A stretch of DNA of 64,000 nucleotides from an uncultured bacterium (GTDB lineage: Bacteria > Planctomycetota > GCA-002687715). Location of the stretch: assembly GCA_902826835.1 (NCBI GenBank), contig CADEGH010000017.1, forward strand, positions 1-64,000, in the 5' to 3' direction. This document shows, piece by piece, positions 45,095-54,952 of the stretch (position 1 is the first letter of the stretch; each line of letters starts with the position of its first letter). Under the pieces are notes generated by a model. It was not told where the DNA came from. It saw only the letters and a program-made list of their open reading frames with translations, and searched no databases. The position numbers and the translations under genes were made by a program.

Positions 45095-47683
45095 TCAGGC
45101 CAGCTTCAGCTCTCCTCCCACCAGATCCAAGCGGAAAGCTCGAGCTTCGGATTCTCCGCTTTCCAGGAGGGCCCTTGAGAGCCGATCCACGACCTCGCGT
45201 TTGAGGACCCTCTTGACGGGTCTCGCCCCGTAAACCGGGTCAAATCCTTCTTTGGCGAGCCATCGCATGGCCGCGGGGGAGATCTCCAACGAGGCGCCCT
45301 TCTGCGCCAATTTCGCGTGGAGAGGCCGAAGCTGGATGCTGAGGATTTTTTCGATCTCTTCTCGCCCGAGCGGGCGAAAAAGGATGACCTCGTCCAGCCG
45401 GTTCAGGAATTCCGGCGGGAAGTGCTTGCGGACTTCGGCCATGACCAGGTCTTCGGTGTCGCGGGAAAACGCCGATTCCCCCGCCAGGTGTCGGCTGCCC
45501 AGGTTGGAGGTGAGGATGATGAAGCAGTGCCGGAAGTCGACGGTACGACCATGACTGTCGGTGAGCCGACCATCGTCCAGGAGCTGGAGAAGCGTGTGGA
45601 AGACATCCGGATGGGCTTTTTCGACCTCATCGAACAGCACCACCGCAAACGGCCGACGGCGCACTGCTTCGGTCAGTTGTCCACCATCCTCGAATCCCAC
45701 GTACCCGGGGGGCGCCCCGATCAAACGAGCGACCGAGTGTTTCTCCTGGTACTCGCTCATGTCGATGCGGACCATCGCTTTGGGATCATCAAAGAGGATG
45801 GCGGCGAGCGTGCGCGCGATCTCGGTCTTGCCGACTCCGGTCGGCCCCAAGAACAGGAATGAACCAGCCGGTCGGCCCTCCTCCGAGAGCCCGGCACGCT
45901 GGCGGCGAACGGCGTCCGCGACCGCCTTCACGGCAGCTTCCTGACCGACCACCCGATCGTGGAACCGGTCCTCAAGGGCCAGGAGTTTGGACCGCTCGGC
46001 TTCGAGCAGCTTGGTCACCGGGATGCCGGTCCAGGCTGCCACTACTTCCGCGATCTCCTCCTCCGAGACTTCTTCCTTGAGGAGCGCCCGACCGGCCTGG
46101 AGATCCACGAGCCGCTTCTCCTTCACCTTGAGCTCTTGAAGCTTGGCGGGAATGAGCCCGTGCTTTTTTTCCGCCAGAGCGCCGAGATCTACCGGCGCAC
46201 CGCGCCGTGCGTCCCGTTCCGCGGTCACCACTTCGTGGTTGAGCTTCTCGATCTCAGCCTTGAGGGAGCGCATCGCGAAGATGGCCTCTTTTTCCGCCTG
46301 CCATTTTTGGCGCATTCCCTGCGCCCGTTCGCCGAGGTCGGCGACTTCCGACTGCAGGGTCGCTCGGCGGTCGGCGGACGCCCGATCGCTCTCTTTCGCG
46401 AGTGCCTCGTCTTCAATCTTGAGGCGGGTCAGGGTCCTTTCGATTTCGTCCAACTCCGCCGGTGTCGAGTCGATCTCGATGCGCAGACGCGAGAGCGCCT
46501 CGTCGACGAGGTCGATGGCTTTGTCGGGCAGTTTGCGATCCGGGATGTAGCGCGCGGAAAGTTGCGCGGCCGCCACGAGGGCGGCATCCCGCACTCGTGC
46601 GCCGTGGTGGATTTCGTAACGCTCCTTCAGGCCGCGGAGGATCGCGACGGTTTCTTCGACGGACGGTTCATCGACAAAGACCTTTTGGAAGCGCCGCTCG
46701 AGCGCCGCGTCTTTTTCGATGAACTTTCGGTACTCGTCCAGCGTGGTTGCACCGATGCAGCGCAGTTCCCCGCGGGCGAGCGCCGGCTTCATCATGTGAG
46801 CCGCGCCCTCGGCACCATCCGCTTTGCCCGCACCGACGACGCCGTGGATTTCGTCGATGAACAGGACAATGCGGCCCTCCGAGCCCGTGACTTCCGAGAG
46901 CACAGCCTTGAGACGCTCCTCGAATTCGCCGCGGTACTTGGCACCGGCCACGAGAGCGCCGAGGTCCAGGGCAAGGATGCGTCGATTCTTCAAACTCTCG
47001 GGAACATCGCCGGCCACCACGCGCCGCGCGAGCCCTTCGACGATCGCCGTCTTTCCGACCCCGGGCTCCCCGACGAGCACGGGGTTGTTCTTGGTGCGGC
47101 GCGATAACACTTGCAAGAGGCGTCGGACTTCACTGTCACGGCCGATGACCGGGTCGAGTTTGCCTTCCTTCGCTTCTTTCGTGAGATCCCGCGTGTACTT
47201 CTCCAGGGCTTGGTACTGATCCTCGGCACCCTCGGAGTCAGCCGCCTTGCCACGCCGATACTCCGCCACCCACGCTTCGAGTTTGGACGGAGTGAGCCCC
47301 CGTCGCTTGAACACCTCGAAGACGGCCCCGCCCTTCCCCTCGGACGCCGCGAGCAAGAGGTGCTCCGTGGCCAAGAAGCTGTCGCCGAGTCGGTCGCCCA
47401 CGGCACGCGCGGCTTCGACCAGTCGCCCGAGATCTCGGCCGAACTCGACGTTGCCCCCTTCGGAGCGCGGTAGCTTGCCCACTTCCTTTTCGAGGTCCGA
47501 GCGGAAGAGGTCCAACGGGATCGCGGCCCGATTCAAGAGCTCGGAGAGCAGCGAGTCTTTGGGCTCGAGCAGCGCCAAGAATAGGTGGGCCGGAACCACC
47601 TCGGGGTGCTGCCGCTGCTTGGCCGCGGCTTGGGCGCGGCCCAGGGCTTCTTTAACCCTTGTCGTGATCTTGTCGGCGTCCAT
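45095..47683 (-). CDS. clpB: ATP-dependent disaggregase ClpB
   Basis: 862 residues from the ATG at 47683, preceded by GGGAGGG; the frame extends upstream but the family starts [14 protein letters not shown]. It has a Clp-N domain, two AAA+ modules (Walker [14 protein letters not shown] and [13 protein letters not shown]; Walker B FIDEIH and LFDEVEKAH), and a middle coiled-coil (about residues 400-520) that distinguishes ClpB from ClpA/ClpC. It dissolves protein aggregates with the DnaK system. No CIRCE or clear sigma-32 promoter was found upstream; a candidate dyad is listed at 47779-47796. Confidence 0.96.
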   Translation of the reverse strand: MDADKITTRVKEALGRAQAAAKQRQHPEVVPAHLFLALLEPKDSLLSELLNRAAIPLDLFRSDLEKEVGKLPRSEGGNVEFGRDLGRLVEAARAVGDRLGDSFLATEHLLLAASEGKGGAVFEVFKRRGLTPSKLEAWVAEYRRGKAADSEGAEDQYQALEKYTRDLTKEAKEGKLDPVIGRDSEVRRLLQVLSRRTKNNPVLVGEPGVGKTAIVEGLARRVVAGDVPESLKNRRILALDLGALVAGAKYRGEFEERLKAVLSEVTGSEGRIVLFIDEIHGVVGAGKADGAEGAAHMMKPALARGELRCIGATTLDEYRKFIEKDAALERRFQKVFVDEPSVEETVAILRGLKERYEIHHGARVRDAALVAAAQLSARYIPDRKLPDKAIDLVDEALSRLRIEIDSTPAELDEIERTLTRLKIEDEALAKESDRASADRRATLQSEVADLGERAQGMRQKWQAEKEAIFAMRSLKAEIEKLNHEVVTAERDARRGAPVDLGALAEKKHGLIPAKLQELKVKEKRLVDLQAGRALLKEEVSEEEIAEVVAAWTGIPVTKLLEAERSKLLALEDRFHDRVVGQEAAVKAVADAVRRQRAGLSEEGRPAGSFLFLGPTGVGKTEIARTLAAILFDDPKAMVRIDMSEYQEKHSVARLIGAPPGYVGFEDGGQLTEAVRRRPFAVVLFDEVEKAHPDVFHTLLQLLDDGRLTDSHGRTVDFRHCFIILTSNLGSRHLAGESAFSRDTEDLVMAEVRKHFPPEFLNRLDEVILFRPLGREEIEKILSIQLRPLHAKLAQKGASLEISPAAMRWLAKEGFDPVYGARPVKRVLKREVVDRLSRALLESGESEARAFRLDLVGGELKLA

Positions 47684-47778
47684 GGGTCCCTCCCGAGTTC
47701 GAGGTCCCGCTCCGACCGACCAGAATCCAAGTCCATCACGACGTCGTGCTGGGGTGATTCTGCCCATCTGGCGAGCGG

Positions 47779-47796
47779 TTGATCACTCTTGAGCAA
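47779..47796. promoter_or_regulatory. Inverted repeat TTGATCA-N4-TGAGCAA upstream of clpB
   Basis: Two 7-base arms with one mismatch are separated by 4 bases, about 95 bases upstream of the clpB start in the gap after the DksA/TraR gene. The size fits a dimeric repressor operator, but it is not the CIRCE sequence of HrcA. No matched copy elsewhere was established, so this is a weak prediction. Confidence 0.25.
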
Positions 47797-47842
47797 CCCC
47801 CGTACCACACGAAGTTCGCGACCGGATCGGGACCCACGAGGG

Positions 47843-48238
47843 TCAGTCGAGGTTCGGAACTTCGTAGCGGTCGGTCGGCACGCCCTGCTCGTCCATCTTT
47901 TCCTGGCAGTCGATGCAGTATTGGGCAAACGGGAGGGCTTCGAGACGGGCCACCGCGATCGCTTCGTGGCACTCCTCGCAGTTTCCGTAGGAGCCGTCGC
48001 TGATGCGCGCCAAAGCCTGCTCGATCAACTGCAATTCGCGGGACTCCCGGACGCGCGTATCGAGTTCCATCTCGCTGTCTTGCGCCATCGAAGCGATGTC
48101 GGCCTCGTCTCCGCCCCGCTCGGAGTCGTCGACCGGCTTGCGCACCCGGCCACCCCCGAACAGGCGCGCCTGGCGCTCTTGCAGCATCGATTCCATCTTG
48201 GCGAGCTGAACCTTCGTGAGGCTCTTCTTCTTGGTCAC
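47843..48238 (-). CDS. DksA/TraR-family zinc-finger protein
   Basis: 131 residues from a GTG at 48238 preceded by GGAG at 10-13 bases. A coiled-coil N-terminal half (KVQLAKMESMLQERQARLF, ELQLIEQALARIS) leads to the C4 zinc site CEEC and CIDC within SYGNCEECHEAIAVARLEALPFAQYCIDCQ. Proteins of this type bind RNA polymerase through the secondary channel or are related small regulators; some act with ppGpp. It lies 159 bases upstream of clpB on the same strand. Confidence 0.92.
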   Translation of the reverse strand: MTKKKSLTKVQLAKMESMLQERQARLFGGGRVRKPVDDSERGGDEADIASMAQDSEMELDTRVRESRELQLIEQALARISDGSYGNCEECHEAIAVARLEALPFAQYCIDCQEKMDEQGVPTDRYEVPNLD

Positions 48239-48365
48239 GGACGATCTCCAACCAGGTGGAAAGGTTCAGTTCAGGGCTCGGGGCCACCGAGCCCCGGCCG
48301 CGGCGGGCCCCATCATTCAGGCCCCAGATACGAAACCGGGGATGGATTGTGATGCTTCCCGGCGG

Positions 48366-48415
48366 AAAAAAAAGTCTGCCCCCCCGGGTGGCCCGAAAAT
48401 CCGGGGTCCCGGAGC
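48366..48415 (-). terminator. Possible rho-independent terminator after the response-regulator operon
   Basis: Reading the minus strand about 25-75 bases past the 48441 stop, a G+C-rich dyad (CCCCGG... CCGGGG with a loop of roughly 12 bases) is followed by a short spacer and then a run of eight T (eight A on the + strand at 48366-48373). The separation between stem and T run is longer than ideal, so this is tentative. Confidence 0.4.
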
Positions 48416-48440
48416 CCTGCCCGCCAGGCCTGCCAGAATT

Positions 48441-49829
48441 TCAGGGTTTGCGGTGGCGATAGCCCCCGGCGTCCAGGTCCAGCGCGGCCAATCGAGCATG
48501 AACGGTCGGCCGCGGCAACCCAGACAGGCGGGCCACTTCGCTGATGTTCCCCTGAGCGCGCTGCAAGAGATCCTCGAAATAGTGGCGCTCGAAGCCCAAG
48601 ACAGCTTGTCGGAAAGGAACGACACCTGGCCCGACTGCGACCTCCCCCCGCAATTCGGCAGGGAGGTCCTCCACCTCCAGCCGACCGCCCGAGTGGGTCG
48701 CAGCCAGCCTCTCGGCGAGATTCGCGAGCTCCCGCACGTTCCCCGGCCACGGCCACGCGCACAGGATCAGCTGCGCATCCGCCGCGACCTCGAGATCGGA
48801 ACGTCCGGCGCGATCCAGAAAGGCGCGGAACAGAAGCGGGATATCGTCGGTTCGCTCCCGAAGGGGCGGAACCTGGATCGGCAGGACGCGCAGCCGGAAA
48901 TACAGTTCCGCCTTGAACTGACCAGATTCCATCCGATCCCGAAGATCGCGGTGCGTGGCCGCCACCACGCGGCAGCGTGCGCGGTAAGGCACCTGCCCGC
49001 CCACTCTGACAAGTTCCTGGCCCTCGACCAGCCGCAGCAGGCTCGACTGGGACTCGACGGGGACTTCCGCAATTTCATCCAAAAAGAGAGTGCCACCCTG
49101 GGCTCGCTCCACGTAACCGGGCCGCGCTCGCTCGGCGCCGGTAAAGGCGCCTGCCTCCACCCCGAACAGCTCCGCTTCCAGAAGTTCTTTCGGGAGCGCG
49201 CCGCAATGCACCGCCAAGAATGGCTCGGTCGCCCGCGGACTTTGTGCGTGCAGGGCCCGCGCCACCAGCTCTTTGCCGGAGCCGCTCTCACCCTCGATCA
49301 ACACGGGCCCCGCCAAGGCGGCAACCCGTGACAGGGTCACGGCCATCTTGCGCAGACTCTTCGAGCGCCCGATCAGACCGCCAAAGATCGCGCCCCGGTC
49401 GACAATCTCTCGGAGCACTCGATTGTCTCGCGCCAGCAGGCTCTTTTCGCCCGCGCGCAGCACCGCCAACTGCAACTCGTCGGCGCTGTACGGCTTTTCG
49501 AGGAAGGCCTCCGCTCCCGCCTGCACGGCCAAGACCGCATCTTTGACGGTGCCAAATCCAGTGACCAGGAGGATGCGCACCTCGGGCACGGCCTTGCGAA
49601 CCTCCGCCAAGAGTTCGTGCCCGGAGATTCCCGGCATCCGAAGGTCCGTGACCAACACGTCGGGTGGCCGCCCCAGGATCTCCGGCAAAGCCTCGCGCGG
49701 ATCGCGATAGCCCCTTACCCGATGACCGGCGCGCTCAAGGGCCCGCCGCGCGAACAGGAGCATCGTCTCTTCGTCGTCGACGACGACGACCTCGAAAGTG
49801 GTCGCACCGGTTGCTGATTCCAAAGTCAA
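48441..49829 (-). CDS. NtrC-family sigma-54-dependent response regulator
   Basis: 462 residues. The receiver domain has acidic VVVDDEE and phospho-acceptor Asp62 in LVTDLRMPG with Lys in LEKPYS. The AAA+ domain carries Walker A GESGSGKE, the sigma-54-contact motif GAFTGA, and LFLDEIAEVP. A C-terminal Fis-like helix-turn-helix is present (GNISEVARLSGLPRPTVHARL). The start TTG shares bases with the kinase TGA (TTGA), and AGGAAGG lies just upstream. It should activate sigma-54 promoters in response to the adjacent kinase. Confidence 0.94.
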   Translation of the reverse strand: MTLESATGATTFEVVVVDDEETMLLFARRALERAGHRVRGYRDPREALPEILGRPPDVLVTDLRMPGISGHELLAEVRKAVPEVRILLVTGFGTVKDAVLAVQAGAEAFLEKPYSADELQLAVLRAGEKSLLARDNRVLREIVDRGAIFGGLIGRSKSLRKMAVTLSRVAALAGPVLIEGESGSGKELVARALHAQSPRATEPFLAVHCGALPKELLEAELFGVEAGAFTGAERARPGYVERAQGGTLFLDEIAEVPVESQSSLLRLVEGQELVRVGGQVPYRARCRVVAATHRDLRDRMESGQFKAELYFRLRVLPIQVPPLRERTDDIPLLFRAFLDRAGRSDLEVAADAQLILCAWPWPGNVRELANLAERLAATHSGGRLEVEDLPAELRGEVAVGPGVVPFRQAVLGFERHYFEDLLQRAQGNISEVARLSGLPRPTVHARLAALDLDAGGYRHRKP

Positions 49830-51205
49830 GGACCTTCCTGGGGTGCAGGCAGACGGCAGCTGAAGATCGACCCGCCTCCGGGCCTGGGTGCGTAGTCGAT
49901 GTCCCCCTGGAGGGAGCGAGCCAGGCCGTGCGCGATCGCGAGGCCGAGCCCACTTCCGCCGTCTTGCGCTCGGGTGGTGAAAAACGGCTCGAACAGCCTC
50001 GGGGCGATCGACGGTTCGACGCCGTGGCCCTGGTCATGCACGGAGATTGCGACCTGATCGGCGTCGTCAGTGACCTCGATCCGGATTGGCGCGCCCGCGG
50101 GACTGGCCTGAATCGCGTTGCGCAACAAGTTCATCAAGATCTGCTCCAAGTCACCCGGAGCGGCCAGAACCTCGACCCTCTCGGGCACATCGCCGACGGA
50201 GATCGTCTGCCCTCGCGAGTGCCCTTCATTCTGGAGAAGCCTGTGGACTTCGGCGATCGCCAGACGTACGGAGCAGCGCGCGCGCTCCGTCCGGGCGCCC
50301 CGACTGTAGGTGCGCAGCGCATCCACGATCTTCCGTCCCCGTTCCGCCGCCCGGTCCATGGCCTGAAGGTCCTCTCTCAAAGCCCCGGGCAGGCGGGCAT
50401 CCGCCAAGAGTTCCTGCGACAGACCGCGAATTCCGCCCAGGATGTTGTTGAATTCATGGGACACACCGGCGGAAAGCGTGCCCAGCGCGGCAAGTTTCTC
50501 CTTTTGAATCAAGCGGTCCTGCGCCGACTCCAATTCGCCTCGCGCGGTTTCCAGGGCTCGATTCAGTCCACGCTGCTCCTCGAGCGCTCGCGAGAGTGCC
50601 GCCGTCTGCGCATCGACGTGTTTCCAAAGCTCTCGGCGAGCGCCTTCGAGATCGTCAAGGGTCTGCGCGGAAGCCGCGCCGAGCGCCCGAACGCCGGCGC
50701 CGCCGCGGGGGCGCCAGCGAGCGCGAGACCCGTCGGATCGGACGACGAGCGACTCGGTGAGTTCTCGAATCGGTGCCGCGTACGCCCGCTGCATCCACCA
50801 CCATGCACCCCCCGCCGCACCCCCGAGGAGAGTCCCGAGCAACCAGAGAATCCAGGTCCCGTTTGGTTGCTGCGGCCCCGTCTCCGGCAGTCGATTTCTC
50901 CTGTCCTCCTCGTGCGCACGAGCCAATTCCTCCGCGAGGTGTTGCCGGCGCGAGTCTTCCTCGCGACGGAGCTGCGGATCCAACACGGGCCGCTCTCCCA
51001 TGCGTTCCAAAGCCCGCTCCACGACCGCGAGAAGGAGGGCTCGAATCGCCGCGCTCTCGTCCAGGTTGCGCAGCGTTTCGATTCGCGCTTCCTCTCGAGC
51101 GCGGATTTCCGATGAACGGGCCAAGCGCGTGGAAGTCGTGATAAACGCCGCCGCCACCAGCGCGCCCAATAGGAAGGAAAAAACGCCGACCGGAAGCGAC
51201 TTCAT
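49826..51205 (-). CDS. Membrane sensor histidine kinase
   Basis: 459 residues from the ATG at 51205, overlapping the binding-protein stop (ATGA). Two membrane helices flank a short extracytoplasmic region (VGVFSFLLGALVAAAFIT and GTWILWLLGTLLGGAAGGAWWW). A coiled-coil (about 230-265) leads to the H-box GVSHEFNNILGGI, N-box LMNLLRNAIQAS, G1 DQGHGVEP and G2 GGSGLGLAIAHGLA. The H-box is of the NtrB/DctB class that feeds NtrC-type regulators. It very likely phosphorylates the regulator encoded next. Confidence 0.93.
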   Translation of the reverse strand: MKSLPVGVFSFLLGALVAAAFITTSTRLARSSEIRAREEARIETLRNLDESAAIRALLLAVVERALERMGERPVLDPQLRREEDSRRQHLAEELARAHEEDRRNRLPETGPQQPNGTWILWLLGTLLGGAAGGAWWWMQRAYAAPIRELTESLVVRSDGSRARWRPRGGAGVRALGAASAQTLDDLEGARRELWKHVDAQTAALSRALEEQRGLNRALETARGELESAQDRLIQKEKLAALGTLSAGVSHEFNNILGGIRGLSQELLADARLPGALREDLQAMDRAAERGRKIVDALRTYSRGARTERARCSVRLAIAEVHRLLQNEGHSRGQTISVGDVPERVEVLAAPGDLEQILMNLLRNAIQASPAGAPIRIEVTDDADQVAISVHDQGHGVEPSIAPRLFEPFFTTRAQDGGSGLGLAIAHGLARSLQGDIDYAPRPGGGSIFSCRLPAPQEGP

Positions 51206-52071
51206 GAGCCTCCCCGCGTGGGTCCCCGGAGGGAATCGAATCCCGCCAGCCACTGCGCTTGCCGCCGCTCTCCCCGCATCCGGGCGCGGCCCGAATCCCA
51301 CGCTCGAAGAGGAGCCGGCGCGGTTTTCACGCCCGCCGCCTCGACCTCCCGAATGCGGTCGCGCAACCAAACCCCCGTTGCGGTCAAATTCCAGGTGACC
51401 GCGAGGCTCGCCCCCAAACGCCACCCAACTTCGCTCGTGGTAACGATGGGAATGGAGTGCTTGTCGGCGACGGAGGCCAGGTCCGTGAATCCCTCGACGA
51501 CCCACCTTTCGTCAGGCACGTAAATCACCCCGAGGAGGGGAAGGACCGAGTTTAGCCGTACCAAGAGATCCGCCGACGGTCGCATCCGGATGACTTCCTG
51601 GGCCCAGTTCGTGGCCTGATGCGGAGCGGGTCGCGAGGAGATCACGAGGATTCGCCGGCGCGTCGGCCAGGTCGCCTCCACGAGCCGGGCCAGGTCGACT
51701 TCGAGTTCCGGCAGCTCGAGGTGCCGAATTCCGGTTTCCTGCCCGCTTTGGTCTTCGGCCACGAGCCAGGTCTGTCCCGACTCTCGAGCGAGCAGCGAAG
51801 GTGCGGCGGCTCGACCCAGGCCGAGGCGTAGGCCCTGGTCGCCCCAGTCGGGCGGAAGGGTCGCCCCCACGCCCACGACCTCGGCCGATGGGCTCGGCCA
51901 AATCCGCCTCAACGTCTCCGCGAGCGCCGTGAGTCCAGGTTGCTCGCCGTCCACCAGAATGGAAAGAGTGGCACCGGCCGCGGCATCCCCTGGCCGTTGC
52001 GGCTCGGTTTGCGCGCCTACCGCCGCCACTGCTCCGACCCAAAAGCCAATGCTCAGCCGAAACCAACCCAT
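51202..52071 (-). CDS. Secreted ABC-binding-protein-like sensor component
   Basis: 289 residues with a signal peptide (LSIGFWVGAVAAVGAQ). The mature part resembles the ABC_sub_bind family of periplasmic proteins: ILVDGEQPGLTALAETLRRIW in the first lobe, SVLPLLGVIYVPDERWVVEGFTDLASVADKHSIPIVTTSEVG in the second. No transport genes accompany it; it is fused by a 4-base overlap to the histidine kinase gene, so it probably delivers a ligand signal to the kinase. The ligand is unknown. Confidence 0.78.
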   Translation of the reverse strand: MGWFRLSIGFWVGAVAAVGAQTEPQRPGDAAAGATLSILVDGEQPGLTALAETLRRIWPSPSAEVVGVGATLPPDWGDQGLRLGLGRAAAPSLLARESGQTWLVAEDQSGQETGIRHLELPELEVDLARLVEATWPTRRRILVISSRPAPHQATNWAQEVIRMRPSADLLVRLNSVLPLLGVIYVPDERWVVEGFTDLASVADKHSIPIVTTSEVGWRLGASLAVTWNLTATGVWLRDRIREVEAAGVKTAPAPLRAWDSGRARMRGERRQAQWLAGFDSLRGPTRGGS

Positions 52072-52136
52072 GGGATGAGCTTATCGCCCTCCCCCAAGCG
52101 CCCGCTCGACACGCCCTTCCGCGGTACACTCTCCTT

Positions 52137-52556
52137 ATGAAAAACGCCGTCCGAATGCTGATCGTGGGGTGCCTCACGGCCAGCCCTGGGTTCAGCCAGG
52201 GAACTCTCGGTCCTCACGATCCGTCCGCTACTCGCGAGCAATCCCTCCGGGCCCTTGCCGCGGCCCGGGAAGCCGGGGATGGCAGTCGAGTCGCACGGCT
52301 CCTGGCCGACTTGGATGCCGCCCGCTGCCGAGCCGCGCGCCGAGTAGCCCCTCTCGCTCCCCCCCCGCGGCCTGCTCCGGCGGAGTCGATCGCCTTGGAG
52401 GCCATGGCTCCGAAGCCAACAACGCCCAATGCTCCGGGAGCGACCACCAATCCTTCGTCGGCGACCCCGCCGGCGTCGCGCACCTGGGGCGACATCCTGA
52501 CTCCGGTCCTGAAGCCGCCCGCCGGCGGCACCCCGCCGCCTACCCGTAAACCCTAG
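52137..52556 (+). CDS. Small secreted Pro/Ala-rich protein, unknown function
   Basis: 139 residues with a signal peptide (MLIVGCLTASPGFSQG). A short helical part (QSLRALAAAREAGDGSRVARLLADLDAARC) is followed by a Pro/Ala/Thr-rich, probably disordered tail ending PPPTRKP. No domain recognised. It is divergent from the sensor triad and lies 41 bases before the vWA gene, with which it may share a promoter. Confidence 0.6.
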   Translation: MKNAVRMLIVGCLTASPGFSQGTLGPHDPSATREQSLRALAAAREAGDGSRVARLLADLDAARCRAARRVAPLAPPPRPAPAESIALEAMAPKPTTPNAPGATTNPSSATPPASRTWGDILTPVLKPPAGGTPPPTRKP

Positions 52557-52597
52557 GGCTAAGGCGTAGGGAGCGCGGATCGTAGTATCCGAACGCT

Positions 52598-54436
52598 ATG
52601 AACTGGGCCCCCCTCATCCTCTTCGTTGCCGGGCTTGCGACCTACGGTCAAGAGCGCGCCACCCTGGCCAAATTCGACGGCCATCCGTCGGTCCTCACGG
52701 TCGAAGGTGCTCCGTCGTTCGTGGCCGTCGAAGGAACGGTGGGCGCCGCCAGCTTGCGCATCGAGCCGGACCCAAACCGGGACTATTACGGCGTCACGCT
52801 GCGCCAGATCCCCGTCGGCATGGCCAGCGAGATCCGCTTCCGCGGTCTGACCATGCATGCCACCGAGCAGACCGTTCGAGTTCGCATCGAGGCGAGCGGG
52901 GACGGCGACCGGCGATCTCGTGAGGTCGACCGCGATGTGGTGTTGAAGCCCGGCCTCTGGACCGAAGTGGCCATTCCCCTGGACGGGCTCAAGAGCAACG
53001 CCGGCTCCGCACTCCTCGATTTTTCCCGCGGCATCAATTTCCTGCGAATCTCCCGCCGCAAACGGAACGACCAGGATGCCGCGTTCCTCTTGGACGATCT
53101 CCATCTGACTCTGCCCAAGGTCGCGGCCGGGCGAGCCGAGGCACAATTCCAGTCTAAGCTGAAGACTAAGGGGACCGCGGAGACCCCGACCAAGGATCTC
53201 ATCGCGGCCTTCCTGGGCCAGAGTGACCGGGCCCGACTTGCCCACGCACCGAAGTGGTTGGTCGACGGCGAAAACGAATCCTGCCGGCGGGTGGCGCGGG
53301 AGAGTTTTGCGGCGGTGGGAACCGCGGAGAGTCTCGCTTTTGTGCGCACCCAGTGGGGAAAAGCCAAAGGCGATGCGAAGCTCGAGTGGGCCTACGCCGC
53401 CGGAGGCCTCGAGACCTTCGACGACGGGTGGGTCGCAAAGCAGGCCTCGCAGTGGACGTTGGAGGAACGAGTTGCCTTCCTTCAAGGATCCGTCCGCATC
53501 GGGCGTCGCAATTTCTCCGACTTCTCCAGTGTCCTCGGCGACCTCGGAGCGTGGCCCTTGGCCACCGCCTATGTGGGCGTGCTTCGCGCCGCCGAAACCG
53601 ACGAGTCCTTCGACGGCTTGATTACCCTCCTCAGGCGCGAACTTGCCCCGCGCGCCCGCGCGGATGTGATCGATGCCCTCGCCCGGCTCTCCGGACGCAA
53701 CCTCGGGGACGCGGTCGACGCTTGGCAGGCGTGGTGGACGGCCAATCGCGGTAAGACCAAGCTCTCGGCCAAGAGCCAGGCCCAATCCACCGGTTACGGA
53801 AGCTTCTACGGGATCCCGATGACGCCCGGCCGCCACGCATTCGTGCTGGACATTTCGGGGTCCATGCGGGAAGCCGTAGGCGGGCAGAAAATCACGGAGC
53901 ACATTCAGCGCTCCCGCCACCTCGACCCGACCAGCATCAAGACGCGACTCGACTTGGCCCGCGCGGAGGTCTTGTCCGCGCTGCGCGGGCTCAAGGAGCC
54001 ATCCTCATTCGGGATCTTCGCGTACAACGACGAAGTCACGAACCTCATGCGAGGTTTCGCCCCCGGCAATGATCTGTCGCGCGAGTCGGCCACAAAACGG
54101 CTGAACGCCCTGAACGCCGGCCAAAAGACCAACATCCACGCCGGACTTTGGGCGGCGTTCCACCCGGGTGGAGCGCCGTCGGAGAAGGACGCGTTGGAGG
54201 GGCCGGATACCCTCTACCTCTTGAGTGACGGCCACCCCTCGGTGGGCCTCATTCAACGCGAAGACGAGCTCGGGGACGCGGTCTTGCGGTGGAATCTCGG
54301 GCGCAACCTCCGCCTCCACACCGTCAATGTCGGCGATCGCCACGCGGCGTGGCTTTCCCGATTGGCCCGCGCGACGGATGGATCGTATGTCGATTTGAGC
54401 TCGCAAAGCGAAGCGAAGAAGGACGATTCCCAGTGA
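52598..54436 (+). CDS. Secreted von Willebrand factor A-domain protein
   Basis: 612 residues. An N-terminal signal peptide (APLILFVAGLATYG) precedes a jelly-roll-like beta domain (about 25-180, with LRIEPDPNRDYYGVTLRQ), a helical HEAT-like middle (LAFVRTQWGKAKGDAKLEWAYAAGGLE), and a C-terminal vWA domain with intact MIDAS FVLDISGSMRE and later LYLLSDGHPS. It is probably an extracytoplasmic protein-binding or surface-assembly factor. Its TGA overlaps the GTG of the GNAT gene. Confidence 0.85.
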   Translation: MNWAPLILFVAGLATYGQERATLAKFDGHPSVLTVEGAPSFVAVEGTVGAASLRIEPDPNRDYYGVTLRQIPVGMASEIRFRGLTMHATEQTVRVRIEASGDGDRRSREVDRDVVLKPGLWTEVAIPLDGLKSNAGSALLDFSRGINFLRISRRKRNDQDAAFLLDDLHLTLPKVAAGRAEAQFQSKLKTKGTAETPTKDLIAAFLGQSDRARLAHAPKWLVDGENESCRRVARESFAAVGTAESLAFVRTQWGKAKGDAKLEWAYAAGGLETFDDGWVAKQASQWTLEERVAFLQGSVRIGRRNFSDFSSVLGDLGAWPLATAYVGVLRAAETDESFDGLITLLRRELAPRARADVIDALARLSGRNLGDAVDAWQAWWTANRGKTKLSAKSQAQSTGYGSFYGIPMTPGRHAFVLDISGSMREAVGGQKITEHIQRSRHLDPTSIKTRLDLARAEVLSALRGLKEPSSFGIFAYNDEVTNLMRGFAPGNDLSRESATKRLNALNAGQKTNIHAGLWAAFHPGGAPSEKDALEGPDTLYLLSDGHPSVGLIQREDELGDAVLRWNLGRNLRLHTVNVGDRHAAWLSRLARATDGSYVDLSSQSEAKKDDSQ

Positions 54437-54945
54437 CCGAGAGCAGAGCCTCCACTCCAACCGTGACCATCCGAGCCGCCCGGCCCGAAGATTCCGGACA
54501 GTATCTCCAACTCGTGGACGCGCTGGCCCGCTACGAGCATATGCCCGCGCCGGACGCCGCCGCCAAAGCCCGCCTGATCGAACATCTGTTCGGACCGCGG
54601 CCCCACTACCGATTGTTGGTCGCCGAGACGGGTGGATCGATCGTCGGCTACGCGGCCCACTTCCTCGCCTATTCCACCTTTGCCGCCAAGCCGACGTTTT
54701 ACCTTGAAGACCTGTTTGTCTTGCCGGAGTTCCGAAGCCTCAGGGTCGGGCACCAATTGCTCACCATCTGCGCACGCACCGCGGTCGCCGAAGGCTGTGG
54801 ACGGATGGACTTCATCGTGCTCGACTGGAATCGGTTGGCCCTGGATTTCTACGAGCGACACGGCATTCCCTGCAAGAAGGAGTGGCTCCTCCATCGTGTG
54901 GAAGGTGCGGGGCTCATGGAACTCGCACGCCAAGCGGTGAGTTGA
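54433..54945 (+). CDS. GNAT-family N-acetyltransferase
   Basis: 170 residues from a GTG at 54433, which overlaps the vWA gene stop (GTGA). The GNAT motifs run in order: VTIRAARPEDSGQYLQLVDAL, YRLLVAETGGSIVGYAAH, then FYLEDLFVLPEFRSLRVGHQLL with the acetyl-CoA loop (in place of the usual RGxGxG), and LDWNRLALDFYERHG. It is similar to diamine/spermidine acetyltransferases, whose tail (FYERHG) matches, but the substrate is not certain. It is co-translated with the vWA gene. Confidence 0.88.
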   Translation: MTESRASTPTVTIRAARPEDSGQYLQLVDALARYEHMPAPDAAAKARLIEHLFGPRPHYRLLVAETGGSIVGYAAHFLAYSTFAAKPTFYLEDLFVLPEFRSLRVGHQLLTICARTAVAEGCGRMDFIVLDWNRLALDFYERHGIPCKKEWLLHRVEGAGLMELARQAVS

Positions 54946-54952
54946 AAAGGGA

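Noticed and set aside
47684-47842. CIRCE element upstream of clpB
   Set aside because: No TTAGCACTC-N9-GAGTGCTAA-like sequence is present; only the unrelated dyad at 47779-47796 was found.
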